Shown: piece after piece, positions 9,417 to 17,862 of the stretch | How positions within the stretch are numbered: position 1 is the first letter of the stretch | How the letters are laid out: every line of letters begins with the position of its first letter | Assembly (NCBI GenBank): GCA_021414065.1 | Contig: JAIOPE010000066.1 | Span: forward strand, 1 to 61,592 | Direction: 5' to 3' | Length of the DNA: 61,592 bases | Source: Planctomycetota bacterium | GTDB lineage: Bacteria > Planctomycetota > JAJSAM01 > JAJVHW01 | Program-made: the position numbers and the translations under genes | Notes under the pieces: generated by a model | The model's input: the letters and a program-made list of their open reading frames with translations, nothing else | Database searches by the model: none | Told to the model about the DNA's origin: nothing

Positions 9417-10898
9417 ATGCTCCTCCGCAAACTCGCCCCCGCCGCCCTGGCCGCCATCGTGATGACCTCGGTGCTGTCCTCGATCGCCCTCGCGGGTGAC
9501 CTCGAATCCGGACGCGCCCTGAAGGAGAAAGGGAAGTTCGACGAGGCCCTGCCGTTCCTTCAGAAGGCTGCGGAGGCGAACCCGACCGACGCCGCCACGG
9601 CGTTGGACCTCTCGGCGGTCCTGCTGGGCCTCGGGCAGTTCGACAAGGCGGCGAAGTGCGTGACGCCCGCCATGGAGGCGAACCCGGACAACGTGGAACT
9701 GATGGTCGCCAAGGGGCGCGCGTACATCCTCGCCGGCGACAAAATGAGCCGCGACGGCGCGGACCCGAACATGATCCTGGCGTACATCGCCGACGGCGAC
9801 AAGTGGCTCGGCAAGGCGCTTGAGAAGGACCCGAAGCACAGCGGTGCGCGGGTGTTGAAGGCGAAGGTCTACCAGCACCAGGGCGGCGGCGACACGCCGG
9901 AGGCGCTCGTGTTGCTCGAGGACGTCACGAAGGACGATCCGAAGTGCTTCGACGCCTTCTGGGACCTCGGCCAGATCTGGATGCGCAAGGGCCAGCAGGA
10001 CAACAAGGACAAGTCCCGTTGGGCGGCCGCCGAGAAGTACTTCCGCGGCGCGTTCGCGGCGGACCCGAAGAGCGGCCAGGCGCTCCTCCAGGCGACGTAC
10101 GCGAAACAGTGGCAGAACACCGCGAAGGCGCCGGAACTCGTCGCCGACTACGCCAAGTGCGCGGCGCTCCTGCCCGGCCAGATGGCACCTCTCTCGCGGA
10201 TCTGGAGCATGAAGAAGTGGGCCGCGGCCGAGGTCAAGTCGGCGATGCGGTCGCTCGCGTCCGCGAAGGACGGCGACACCCACGTTCAGGGGTACCTCGC
10301 ACTGCTCGACGGGGAGGACCTGCTCGCTGCCGGGAAGGTGAAGGAAGCCGTGGGTTCGTTCGCCACCGCCCCCGGCGCGTGGGGCAAGACGGAGAACAAG
10401 GACATCTACTTCGCCGTCCACCGCGTCGCACGCGACGGCGCCGGTCTGGACGTCGAGCAGCGGGAGACACTCTGGACGTCCGCGTGGAAGAACTGGCCCG
10501 GCCGGAGCGAGGTCCCGAACGACGCGGGCCTGTGGTACCGCGACGTCGGCCACGACTACAAGCGCAGCGCAGCTTGGTATCTGCGGGCCGCGGAGGCCGC
10601 CCCGAACTCGCCCGGCATCCTGAACGACACCGGGCTCATCTTCCACTACCACCTGAATGACATGGAGAAGGCCGAGTCGTGGTATCGCAAGGCGGTGAAG
10701 GCCGCCGAAGACGCGGGCATCGACGTCGCGAACGCAGGCGGGAAGGACATCGAGGCCACCGGCTTCCGCGACGCCCTGAACAACATGTACAAGCTGCTCT
10801 CGGCCCAGAACCGCTGGAAGGAACTGAAAGAGTTCACCGAACAGCACGTGCCGGAGGGTTTCCCGGGTCGCGAGTCGTGGCTGGAGGGGGGGAAGTGA
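9417..10898 (+). CDS. Secreted tetratricopeptide-repeat protein
   Basis: The 493-residue protein begins with a signal peptide (hydrophobic core LAAIVMTSVLSSIALA) and continues with TPR helices: ESGRALKEKGKFDEALPFLQ, AATALDLSAVLLGLGQFDKA, CFDAFWDLGQIWMRKG and GLIFHYHLNDMEKAESWYRK. TPRs are protein-interaction scaffolds and no catalytic motif is seen. The ATG at 9417 was preferred to the GTG at 9411 because that GTG is part of the GAGGTG ribosome-binding site. The stop overlaps the start of the cyclophilin lipoprotein gene (GTGA), so the pair is coupled and may act together in envelope protein folding or assembly. Confidence 0.88.
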   Translation: MLLRKLAPAALAAIVMTSVLSSIALAGDLESGRALKEKGKFDEALPFLQKAAEANPTDAATALDLSAVLLGLGQFDKAAKCVTPAMEANPDNVELMVAKGRAYILAGDKMSRDGADPNMILAYIADGDKWLGKALEKDPKHSGARVLKAKVYQHQGGGDTPEALVLLEDVTKDDPKCFDAFWDLGQIWMRKGQQDNKDKSRWAAAEKYFRGAFAADPKSGQALLQATYAKQWQNTAKAPELVADYAKCAALLPGQMAPLSRIWSMKKWAAAEVKSAMRSLASAKDGDTHVQGYLALLDGEDLLAAGKVKEAVGSFATAPGAWGKTENKDIYFAVHRVARDGAGLDVEQRETLWTSAWKNWPGRSEVPNDAGLWYRDVGHDYKRSAAWYLRAAEAAPNSPGILNDTGLIFHYHLNDMEKAESWYRKAVKAAEDAGIDVANAGGKDIEATGFRDALNNMYKLLSAQNRWKELKEFTEQHVPEGFPGRESWLEGGK

Positions 10899-11920
10899 CC
10901 TCCGCCCGATCTGCGTTCTCCGGCCGCGCCGTCGCTCTCGCGTGCACGCTCGCCGCCGGCACGTTCGCACTCTCCGCCTGCACGCACGACGAGCCGTCCG
11001 ACGGGGGCTTCGGCGCACCCGTGGCACGCCCGGAAGCCAAGGACTTCAAGCTCGTCGTCGAGGCCGCGTCGCCGACCGTGAAGCTCGGCGACGACCTGGT
11101 CTTCAAGGTGCGCGTCGAGAATCACGGCGGCGTGAGCACGGCCGTGAACGTGCCCCGTCTCGCGCGGGACTCCGTCATCTTCAAGGTGCGAGGCGGCCCC
11201 TTCGACCTGGCGTGGCTCGACCCCGCCCGGGTGAACGAGAAGCCCACGGGCTCCGAGCCGGACCCCGCGGAGACGAAGACCATCGGCAACGGCGAGGCCG
11301 CCGAGGGCGAGATCCGCACGACCGCCGCGCTCTGCGGGAAGTTCGTCTTCTCGCCCGTCTACCAGTGCCAAGCCCTCGGTGAGCCGCTCACGTGCGAGCC
11401 CGTCGCTGTCGAGGTCGTCCCGGCCGACGCCGGCTCGCAGCTCGGCGTGCGCCTCGAGACGTCGCACGGCACGATCGACGCGAAGCTGCGCGCCGATCTC
11501 GCGTTCCAGACTGCGACCGCGTACGCGACGCTCGTGAAACGTGGCTTCTTCGACGGCATCAAGTTCCACCGCGTCATCCAGGGCTTCATGGCCCAGGGCG
11601 GCGACCCGAAGGGCGAGGGCTGGGGCGGCCCCGGGTACACGCTCCGCCGCGAACTGCACGGCAAGCTCCCCCACACTCGAGGCGTGTTCTCGATGGCGCG
11701 CCAGCAGCGGCCCGACACGGCCGGATCCCAGTTCTTCATCATGTTCCGCAACGCGCCGGAGCTCGACAAGCTCGGGTACACGACGTTCGGCGAGATGGCC
11801 GCAGGCGGCGAGACCCTTGCGCGGATCGAGGCCCTCGGCTCGAACGCGCCCGACGGCGGACCGCAGGCCCCGAAGGAACCGATCTCGATCAAGAAGGCGA
11901 CGCTCATCTTCCTGAAGTAG
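10895..11920 (+). CDS. Lipoprotein peptidyl-prolyl cis-trans isomerase, cyclophilin type
   Basis: The 341-residue lipoprotein has a lipobox ending LSAC after a hydrophobic segment, then a region of about 130 residues resembling an immunoglobulin-like extension (KLGDDLVFKVRVENHGG). The C-terminal cyclophilin domain spans roughly residues 185-335 and would catalyse proline isomerisation outside the cytoplasm. Hallmarks are FFDGIKFHRVIQGFMAQGGD with the catalytic-type Arg in FHRV, TAGSQFFIMF and YTTFGEM. The GTG at 10895 overlaps the upstream stop (GTGA) and sits directly after a GGAGG-type site, which fixes the start. Coupling to the TPR gene suggests a joint role in maturation of exported proteins. 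Confidence 0.93.
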   Translation: MTSARSAFSGRAVALACTLAAGTFALSACTHDEPSDGGFGAPVARPEAKDFKLVVEAASPTVKLGDDLVFKVRVENHGGVSTAVNVPRLARDSVIFKVRGGPFDLAWLDPARVNEKPTGSEPDPAETKTIGNGEAAEGEIRTTAALCGKFVFSPVYQCQALGEPLTCEPVAVEVVPADAGSQLGVRLETSHGTIDAKLRADLAFQTATAYATLVKRGFFDGIKFHRVIQGFMAQGGDPKGEGWGGPGYTLRRELHGKLPHTRGVFSMARQQRPDTAGSQFFIMFRNAPELDKLGYTTFGEMAAGGETLARIEALGSNAPDGGPQAPKEPISIKKATLIFLK

Positions 11921-11964
11921 ACGCGCCAGGTTCCCGGCCGAAGCCCGGCCACCGGAGACACCCG

Positions 11965-12750
11965 ATGACAGCCCCAACGCCGCAGTTCCGCCTCGACGGC
12001 AAGACCGTCCTCGTCACCGGCGGGTCGTCGGGCATCGGCCGCGACATCGCGCGCACGTTCGCCGCAGCCGGTGCGAAGGTGGCGCTCGTGGCGCGCCGTG
12101 CCGACGTGCTCGAGGCCGCAGCGCGCGAGTGCGGGGGCCTCGCCATCTCGGCCGACATCACGATCGACGACGAGGCGCGCCGCGCCGTCGAGACGTGCGT
12201 CGCGAAGCTCGGCGGACTCTCCACGCTGGTCAACGCGGCCGGAGTCATCGGCAACGGCACGACCGAGGGCACGCCCGCTTCGGAGTGGCAGCGGATGTTC
12301 GCGGTGAACATCGACGGCACGGTGCTGATGACGAAGCACGCGATCCCCCACCTGCGCGCTGCGAGCACAGCCGGCATCGGAGCGTCGGTCGTGAACTTCT
12401 CGTCGGTCGCCGGCAACCGTCCCTTCCCCACGCTCACCGCGTACTGCGTGTCGAAGGCGGCGGTCGAGATGCTCACCCGCTGCCAGGCGCTCGAACTCGC
12501 GCCGTCGCAGGTGCGCGTCAATTGCATGGCGCCGGGGGTCGTGGTGACGAATCTCCACACAGTGACCAACGCCGTGGCCGACTACCCCGCCTTCCTCGAA
12601 CGCGGCAAGGCGACGCACCCCCTGGGGTTCGTCGGCGACGTGAAGGACACGTCGGCGCTCGCACTCTTCCTCTGCTCCGACGCCGCGCGATGGCTGACCG
12701 GTGCGATCGTCCCGATCGACGGCGGCCGCGCGCAGATGTCCGTGAGGTGA
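11965..12750 (+). CDS. Short-chain dehydrogenase/reductase (SDR)
   Basis: The 261-residue protein is a classical SDR. The NAD(P)-binding motif TGGSSGIG occupies residues 18-25, NAAG lies in the fourth-strand region, and the Ser-Tyr-Lys catalytic set is seen as FSSVAG with YCVSK (Tyr160, Lys164). The C-terminal GAIVPIDGG strand is the usual SDR ending. It oxidises or reduces an alcohol/carbonyl substrate that cannot be inferred from sequence. The ATG has GGAG 7 nt upstream. The gene is 44 bp after the cyclophilin gene and runs into the next gene without a gap, so it belongs to the same plus-strand run. Confidence 0.95.
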   Translation: MTAPTPQFRLDGKTVLVTGGSSGIGRDIARTFAAAGAKVALVARRADVLEAAARECGGLAISADITIDDEARRAVETCVAKLGGLSTLVNAAGVIGNGTTEGTPASEWQRMFAVNIDGTVLMTKHAIPHLRAASTAGIGASVVNFSSVAGNRPFPTLTAYCVSKAAVEMLTRCQALELAPSQVRVNCMAPGVVVTNLHTVTNAVADYPAFLERGKATHPLGFVGDVKDTSALALFLCSDAARWLTGAIVPIDGGRAQMSVR

Positions 12751-12755
12751 ACGCC

Positions 12756-14372
12756 GTGAGACACCACCGAGTCGCCGTCGTACTCGCGCTGGCCGCCGCG
12801 GCGGCCGTAGCAATCTCGCTCCCGGCTGCCGGACCCGTGCGGGCCGGCGGGGATCCGTCGGTCGCGGCGGTCATGGAACTCCGCAAGGCGAAGGACGCGC
12901 TGCTCCCGAAGCTCGCCGCGCACGCGAAGTGGTGCCGCGCGAACAAGTGCATCCGCGAGTCCCGCGATGCCTGGTTGCGAGTCGTCTCGCTCGACGGCGA
13001 GAACGCCGAGGCGCGCAAGGCGCTCGGCCACGAGAAGAAGAACGGGCGCTGGTACATCCCTGCCGTGCCGAAGATGACCGACACGCCGCCGGAGTTCGTC
13101 GAGCAGGCCGAGACGCGCCGGAAGGCGATCATCGACGAGTACGTGGCGAAGGCACTGGCGGTGGCCGCGGAGGCCGAGACGCCCGTCGCGGTGCGCGAGG
13201 AGGCGACCGACGGAGCCGTCGCCGCGGACCCGACGAACGACGCGGCACGGAAGGCGCACCACGAGGCGCTCGTGAACGGCCAGTGGGTGCTCGAGGAGAC
13301 CCCCGCCGCGCACGCGCGCCACGCGGAACTCGTCGCCGTGTTCAAGACGAAGTTCGACGCCACGCCGATCCCTGCGCCGGCGGCCGCCGCTGCGTCCGAC
13401 ACCGACAAAGAGGCGCTCGGCCCCGACGCGGTCGCCGTGGACTCGCACTTCGGCCGCGTCGCCGGCACGCCGCGCAACGACGAGGTCGGCGATGTCGCCC
13501 GGCTCCAGCCCGGCCTGGAGGCGCTCTTCCGCAAGGCCGTCGCCGAGCCGCGCTCACTCCGCCGGATGAAAGTGCTGCTGTTCCCCGACCACGCTGCGGG
13601 CATGGCCGGAGTGAACCGCGACGCGAGGTTCGACGCGGGCCAGAAGGCGATGGCCGACGCGCTGCTCGGCATGTGGGCGCCCGGCACGCTCGACTACTAC
13701 TGCTACGGCGAGACGCCCGCCGGCCGCCGCGAGGCGTCGATGCGCGCCGCCGCCGGAACTTGGCTCTTCTGGAAGTACCAGGTGGACGCCAAGAAGGGCT
13801 GGGCGCTCGAGGGAATGAACCACTGGCTCTCCGACATCGTGCTCGGCACCCACAAAGTGACGTACTTCCGCCCACAGGAGTACGCGGGCAACCAGGTGAT
13901 CTCGGCGCTCAGCGACGCGCTCCGCGCCGACGGCGCCGACTGGATGCAACTCGGCGCCGACCTCGCCAACTCCGAGGAGTGGCCCGGTCTCCGCGGCATT
14001 CTCGCGAAGGACGTCAACGCGCTCGGGCCCGAGGGGCTCCTCGCGTCGTACGTCTTCACCCGCTACCTGATCGAGTCGCGGCCGACTGCGATCGAAGGCG
14101 TGCTCACGTCCGTCGGAGCCATCGAGCCGCCCGACCAGTGGTTCGCGCGCCATCTCCAGTCCACACCGGAGGGCCTCGACCGCCGCGTGCGCCGCTGGGC
14201 CGCGGAGGTCGTCGCCACCGCCCCCGCCGCCGCGCCCGCGCCGCAGCCCCCGGTGAAGGCCCCGGACAAGCCGCCGATCGCGCCGCCAGGCACGCCGCCA
14301 GCGCCGCCCGCCAAGCCCGGCGACAAGCCGCCGGTTGCGCCGCCAGTTGCGCCGCCGGCGCCTGGGAAGTAG
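12756..14372 (+). CDS. Secreted protein of unknown function with Pro-rich tail
   Basis: The 538-residue product has a signal peptide (VVLALAAAAAVAISLPAAGPVRA), a helical N-terminal half with TPR-like spacing (RDAWLRVVSLDGENAEARKA), and a C-terminal domain of about 250 residues. That domain looks like the secreted gluzincin-like proteins of planctomycetes (ASYVFTRYLIESRP, NHWLSDIVLG), but no HExxH zinc motif is present. The final 40 or so residues are Pro/Lys/Ala repeats. GTG at 12756 is preferred because GAGGTG lies 6 nt before it. A GTG at 12747 overlapping the SDR stop (GTGA) is the alternative and adds three residues. If related to the zinc protein at 41443, it is an inactive relative. Confidence 0.78.
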   Translation: MRHHRVAVVLALAAAAAVAISLPAAGPVRAGGDPSVAAVMELRKAKDALLPKLAAHAKWCRANKCIRESRDAWLRVVSLDGENAEARKALGHEKKNGRWYIPAVPKMTDTPPEFVEQAETRRKAIIDEYVAKALAVAAEAETPVAVREEATDGAVAADPTNDAARKAHHEALVNGQWVLEETPAAHARHAELVAVFKTKFDATPIPAPAAAAASDTDKEALGPDAVAVDSHFGRVAGTPRNDEVGDVARLQPGLEALFRKAVAEPRSLRRMKVLLFPDHAAGMAGVNRDARFDAGQKAMADALLGMWAPGTLDYYCYGETPAGRREASMRAAAGTWLFWKYQVDAKKGWALEGMNHWLSDIVLGTHKVTYFRPQEYAGNQVISALSDALRADGADWMQLGADLANSEEWPGLRGILAKDVNALGPEGLLASYVFTRYLIESRPTAIEGVLTSVGAIEPPDQWFARHLQSTPEGLDRRVRRWAAEVVATAPAAAPAPQPPVKAPDKPPIAPPGTPPAPPAKPGDKPPVAPPVAPPAPGK

Positions 14373-14456
14373 CGAGTTCAACTCGCTTCACGCAGCCCGG
14401 GTGGCGCGACGTTGCGCGTCGGTTACTCCGTCCTCTCCCCCCAACGAGGTCCGCAC

Positions 14457-17400
14457 ATGCGACGTTTCGCCGCAGCCGTCGTCGCGCTCCCATTCGTCGC
14501 ACTGCTCGCGGCGCCCGCTCTCCCAGGAGAGGCTGGCGGCGCGGCAGCAGGCGAGGCCGCCTGGCTCCGCTACGCCGCGATCTCGCCCGACGGATCGCGG
14601 ATCGCGTTCGAGTACCGCGGCGACCTCTGGGTCGTTCCGTCCGGCGGCGGCGAGGCGCGGGCGCTGACGACGCACGTCGCCTACGAACGGTCGCCGGTCT
14701 GGTCGCCCGACGGGTCGAAGATCGCCTTCTGTTCAGACCGATTCGGCAACTTCGACGTGTTCGTGATGTCGAGCGCGGGCGGGCAGGCGGAGCGACTGAC
14801 CTTCCACTCGGCGAACGACGTCCCCTACGCATTCACACCGGACGGGAAGGACGTCGTCTTCGGCTCGACCCGCGTGGACGCGCCGCAGGCGTTCGTCTCG
14901 TCCACGTGGCTCGGTGAGTTGTACGCGGTGCCCGTCGGCGGCGGACGCGCACGCATGCTCCTGACGACGCCCGCCGAGCGCGCCCAGTTCTCGCGCGACG
15001 GCTCGCGCGTGCTCTACCAGGACCGGAAGGGCTACGAGAACGAGTGGCGGAAGCACCACCGGTCGTCGGTCGCACGCGACGTCTGGATGTGGGACACGCG
15101 ATCGGGCGAGCACACGAAGATCACGGACTTCAAGGGCGAGGACCGGAACCCGGTCTGGACGGCCGACGGCGCGTCGTTCTGGTACCTGTCCGAGGACGGC
15201 GCATCTCCGACCACGTCGTCCAACGTCTGGAGACGCTCACTCGCGGCGGACGTCAAGCCGGAACAGGTGACGAAGCACGCGGGCGGCCCGGTGCGGTTCC
15301 TGTCGGCAGCGAACGACGACACGCTCTGCTACGCCTACGACGGCGCCCTCTGGACGCTGAAACCCGGTGCGGAGCCGGTGCGCCTCCACGTGACGGCGCC
15401 CGCCGACGACCGCGAGAACGGCGTGCTCGTGGAAGTGAAGAAGGACGGCGCGACCGAGTTCGCACCGTCGCCCGAGGGCGACGAGGTCGCGTTCGTCGTG
15501 CGCGGCGACGTTTTCGTGTGCTCGACGAAGCACGGCACGACGCGCCGGATCACGGCAACTCCCGGCATGGAGCGCTCGCTCTCGTGGGCGCCCGACGGCC
15601 GCGCAATCCACTACTCCGCGGAGCGGAACGGGTCGTGGGACCTCGTCCGCACCGTGCTCGCGAAGGACGTCGAGGACCGCTTCGTGCAGGCGACCGAGTT
15701 GCGCGAGGAGAACGTGCTCGCCACGCCCGCCGAGGAGCAGCAACCGCTCGTCTCGCCCGACGGCAAGCTCGTCGCATTCCTGCGCGATCGCGACACGATC
15801 CAGGTCCTTGACCTCGCGACGAAGCAGGCGAAGACCATCGTGCCGGCCGCGCGCGAGTACAGCTATGCCGACGGCGACATCCACTACGCCTGGTCGCCGG
15901 ATTCGCGGTTCCTCGCGTTCACGTACGTCGCCCGCGCCCGATGGGCGAGCGACGTGGGCGTGGCCGACGTCGCCACGGGGACGATCGAGAACGTCACCGA
16001 CTCCGGCTACGAAGAGGACGTGCCCACGTGGACGTCCGACGGCCGGGCGCTGCTCTTCTCGAGCGACCGCCTGGGCCGCCGGTCCCACGGTTCGTGGGGC
16101 GCCGACGGCGACCTCTTCGCGTTCCAGCTCACGCGGGAGTCCGACGCCCGCGCGCGACTCTCGAAGGAGGACTTCGAACTCCTGAAGAAGGCCGAGGAGA
16201 AGGCGAAGAAGGAGAAGGACGAGAAGTCGGCGGCGGACGCGAAGACGCCCGGCGCCCCGACGGTGCCCGCCGCCGACCCGAAGAAGGACGCGCCGCCTGA
16301 GCCCGTCCAGATCGAGTGGACGATGCGCGAGCGTCGCACGCGGCGGCTCACGTCCCGCTCGTCGCCGGTCGGGAGCTTCGTCGCGACGCCCGACGGCGAG
16401 GTCGTCGTCTACTGGGCGCAGGTGGACGAAACGTGGGACCTGTGGGCCACGCGGCCGCGCACCGGCGACGAGAAGCGAGTCTCGGAGTTCCACGCGGGCG
16501 AACCGGGCGACCTGGCGATGTCGAAGGACGGGAAGTCCGTGTTCGTCCGCGGCTCCGACGGCGGCATGGCGAGGGTCACGCTGGGCGGCACCGACGGAAC
16601 CGGCGACCTCTCCGGGTCGAGCGAGCCGATCGCGTACGCCGCGGAACTCAACGTGGACCTGGCGAAGGAGCGGGCGGCGATCTTCGACCACGCGTGGCGC
16701 CAGGCACGGGCGAAGTTTTACGATCCGAAGCTCCACGGTGTGGACTGGGACCTGCAACGGCGCGAGCACGAGCGGTTCCTCCCGCACATCGCGAACGGCT
16801 CGGACTTCGCGGAGCTTCTCTCGGAGATGCTCGGGGAACTGAACGCGTCGCACACGGGCTCGAGCTACCGCCCGCACCGTGAGGGCGCCGATGCGACGGC
16901 CGCGCTGGGTCTGGTCTTCGACCCGGCGTGGGCGGGCGACGGTCTGCAAGTCGCGGAGGTCCTCGCGGGCGGGCCGTTCGACCGCGCGGTGTCGAAGATC
17001 ACGAGGGGCGCGATCGTCACCGCGATCGACGGTGAGACGCTCCCTGCGACGATGGACCCCGCGCGCGCTCTGAACCGCAAGGCCGGGAAGTACGTGGTCG
17101 TCACGGCGAAGAGTGCGGCGGGCGAGGTCGTCACCGAGCGCGTGAAGGCGATCGACGGCGGCGCCGAGAACGGGCTGCTCTACCGCCGCTGGGTGCAGCG
17201 TTGCGAGGACGTCGTCGAGAAGGCATCCGGCGGCCGCGTCGGATACGTACACGTCGCCGGGATGAACGAGGACAGCTTCCGCGTGCTCTTCAAGGACTCC
17301 CTCGGTCGCCACTCGGACTGCGAGGCGCTCCTCGTGGACACGCGGTGGAACGGCGGCGGCTGGCTGCACGACGACCTCGTCGGCTTCCTCGGCGCGAAGG

Positions 17401-17810
17401 ACTACCTGTGGTTCGTGCCGCGCGGAAAGGAACTCGGCCAACTCGGCGCCGAGCCCGCGCGGCGCTGGACACGGCCGGTCGCGGTGCTCATCAACGAAGG
17501 CGACTACTCGGACGCCCACGTGTTCCCGTACTCGTTCAAGGCGCTCGGACTCGGCAAACTCGTCGGCACTCCGGTCGCAGGCACGGGCACGGCCGTGTGG
17601 TGGGAAGGTCAGGTCGATCCGTCGATCGTGTTCGGCATCCCGCAGGTCGGACTGCGGACGAAGGACGGCGCGTACCTCGAGAACCTCGAGCTCGAGCCGG
17701 ACGTGCCGGTCTACTCGAACCCGGCTGAGTTGGCGCGCGGCGACGACCGCCAACTCACCGAGGCCGTGAAGGTTCTCCTCGCGGAGGCCGATGCGAAGCG
17801 CGTGAAGTAG
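14457..17810 (+). CDS. Tricorn protease homologue (S41 family) with beta-propeller and PDZ
   Basis: The 1117-residue secreted protein has the tricorn layout. After a signal peptide come WD40-like PD40 blades (ISPDGSRIAFEYRGDLWVV, WSPDGSKIAFCSDRFGNFDV) over roughly 30-550. A highly charged Lys/Glu linker follows at about 575-620, then a second propeller part, a PDZ domain near 820-900 and an S41 protease core. Catalytic candidates by comparison with tricorn are His760 in LHGVDWD and Ser1018-Asp1019 in YSDAHVFPYSFK. The family degrades peptides released by other proteases. The ATG at 14457 has GAGGT about 8 nt upstream. A convergent gene follows after 52 bp. Confidence 0.94.
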   Translation: MRRFAAAVVALPFVALLAAPALPGEAGGAAAGEAAWLRYAAISPDGSRIAFEYRGDLWVVPSGGGEARALTTHVAYERSPVWSPDGSKIAFCSDRFGNFDVFVMSSAGGQAERLTFHSANDVPYAFTPDGKDVVFGSTRVDAPQAFVSSTWLGELYAVPVGGGRARMLLTTPAERAQFSRDGSRVLYQDRKGYENEWRKHHRSSVARDVWMWDTRSGEHTKITDFKGEDRNPVWTADGASFWYLSEDGASPTTSSNVWRRSLAADVKPEQVTKHAGGPVRFLSAANDDTLCYAYDGALWTLKPGAEPVRLHVTAPADDRENGVLVEVKKDGATEFAPSPEGDEVAFVVRGDVFVCSTKHGTTRRITATPGMERSLSWAPDGRAIHYSAERNGSWDLVRTVLAKDVEDRFVQATELREENVLATPAEEQQPLVSPDGKLVAFLRDRDTIQVLDLATKQAKTIVPAAREYSYADGDIHYAWSPDSRFLAFTYVARARWASDVGVADVATGTIENVTDSGYEEDVPTWTSDGRALLFSSDRLGRRSHGSWGADGDLFAFQLTRESDARARLSKEDFELLKKAEEKAKKEKDEKSAADAKTPGAPTVPAADPKKDAPPEPVQIEWTMRERRTRRLTSRSSPVGSFVATPDGEVVVYWAQVDETWDLWATRPRTGDEKRVSEFHAGEPGDLAMSKDGKSVFVRGSDGGMARVTLGGTDGTGDLSGSSEPIAYAAELNVDLAKERAAIFDHAWRQARAKFYDPKLHGVDWDLQRREHERFLPHIANGSDFAELLSEMLGELNASHTGSSYRPHREGADATAALGLVFDPAWAGDGLQVAEVLAGGPFDRAVSKITRGAIVTAIDGETLPATMDPARALNRKAGKYVVVTAKSAAGEVVTERVKAIDGGAENGLLYRRWVQRCEDVVEKASGGRVGYVHVAGMNEDSFRVLFKDSLGRHSDCEALLVDTRWNGGGWLHDDLVGFLGAKDYLWFVPRGKELGQLGAEPARRWTRPVAVLINEGDYSDAHVFPYSFKALGLGKLVGTPVAGTGTAVWWEGQVDPSIVFGIPQVGLRTKDGAYLENLELEPDVPVYSNPAELARGDDRQLTEAVKVLLAEADAKRVK

Positions 17811-17860
17811 GTCGGACCCGTCGCCGGCGACGTCGTGCCTGCGCGCGCGGCGACGGACCT
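17809..17860. terminator. Hairpin between two convergent genes
   Basis: Bases 17818-17826 and 17848-17856 are complementary over 9 bp (CCGTCGCCG with CGGCGACGG), and outer bases 17809-17812 pair with 17857-17860. The structure fills the 52-bp gap between the tricorn-like gene and the TIG protein gene, so it could end transcription from both sides. No T-tract is seen on either strand. Confidence 0.4.
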
Positions 17861-17862
17861 CG

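Noticed and set aside
12756..14372. Second gluzincin metallopeptidase
   Set aside because: No HExxH motif is present, so only a distant, inactive relationship could be suggested.
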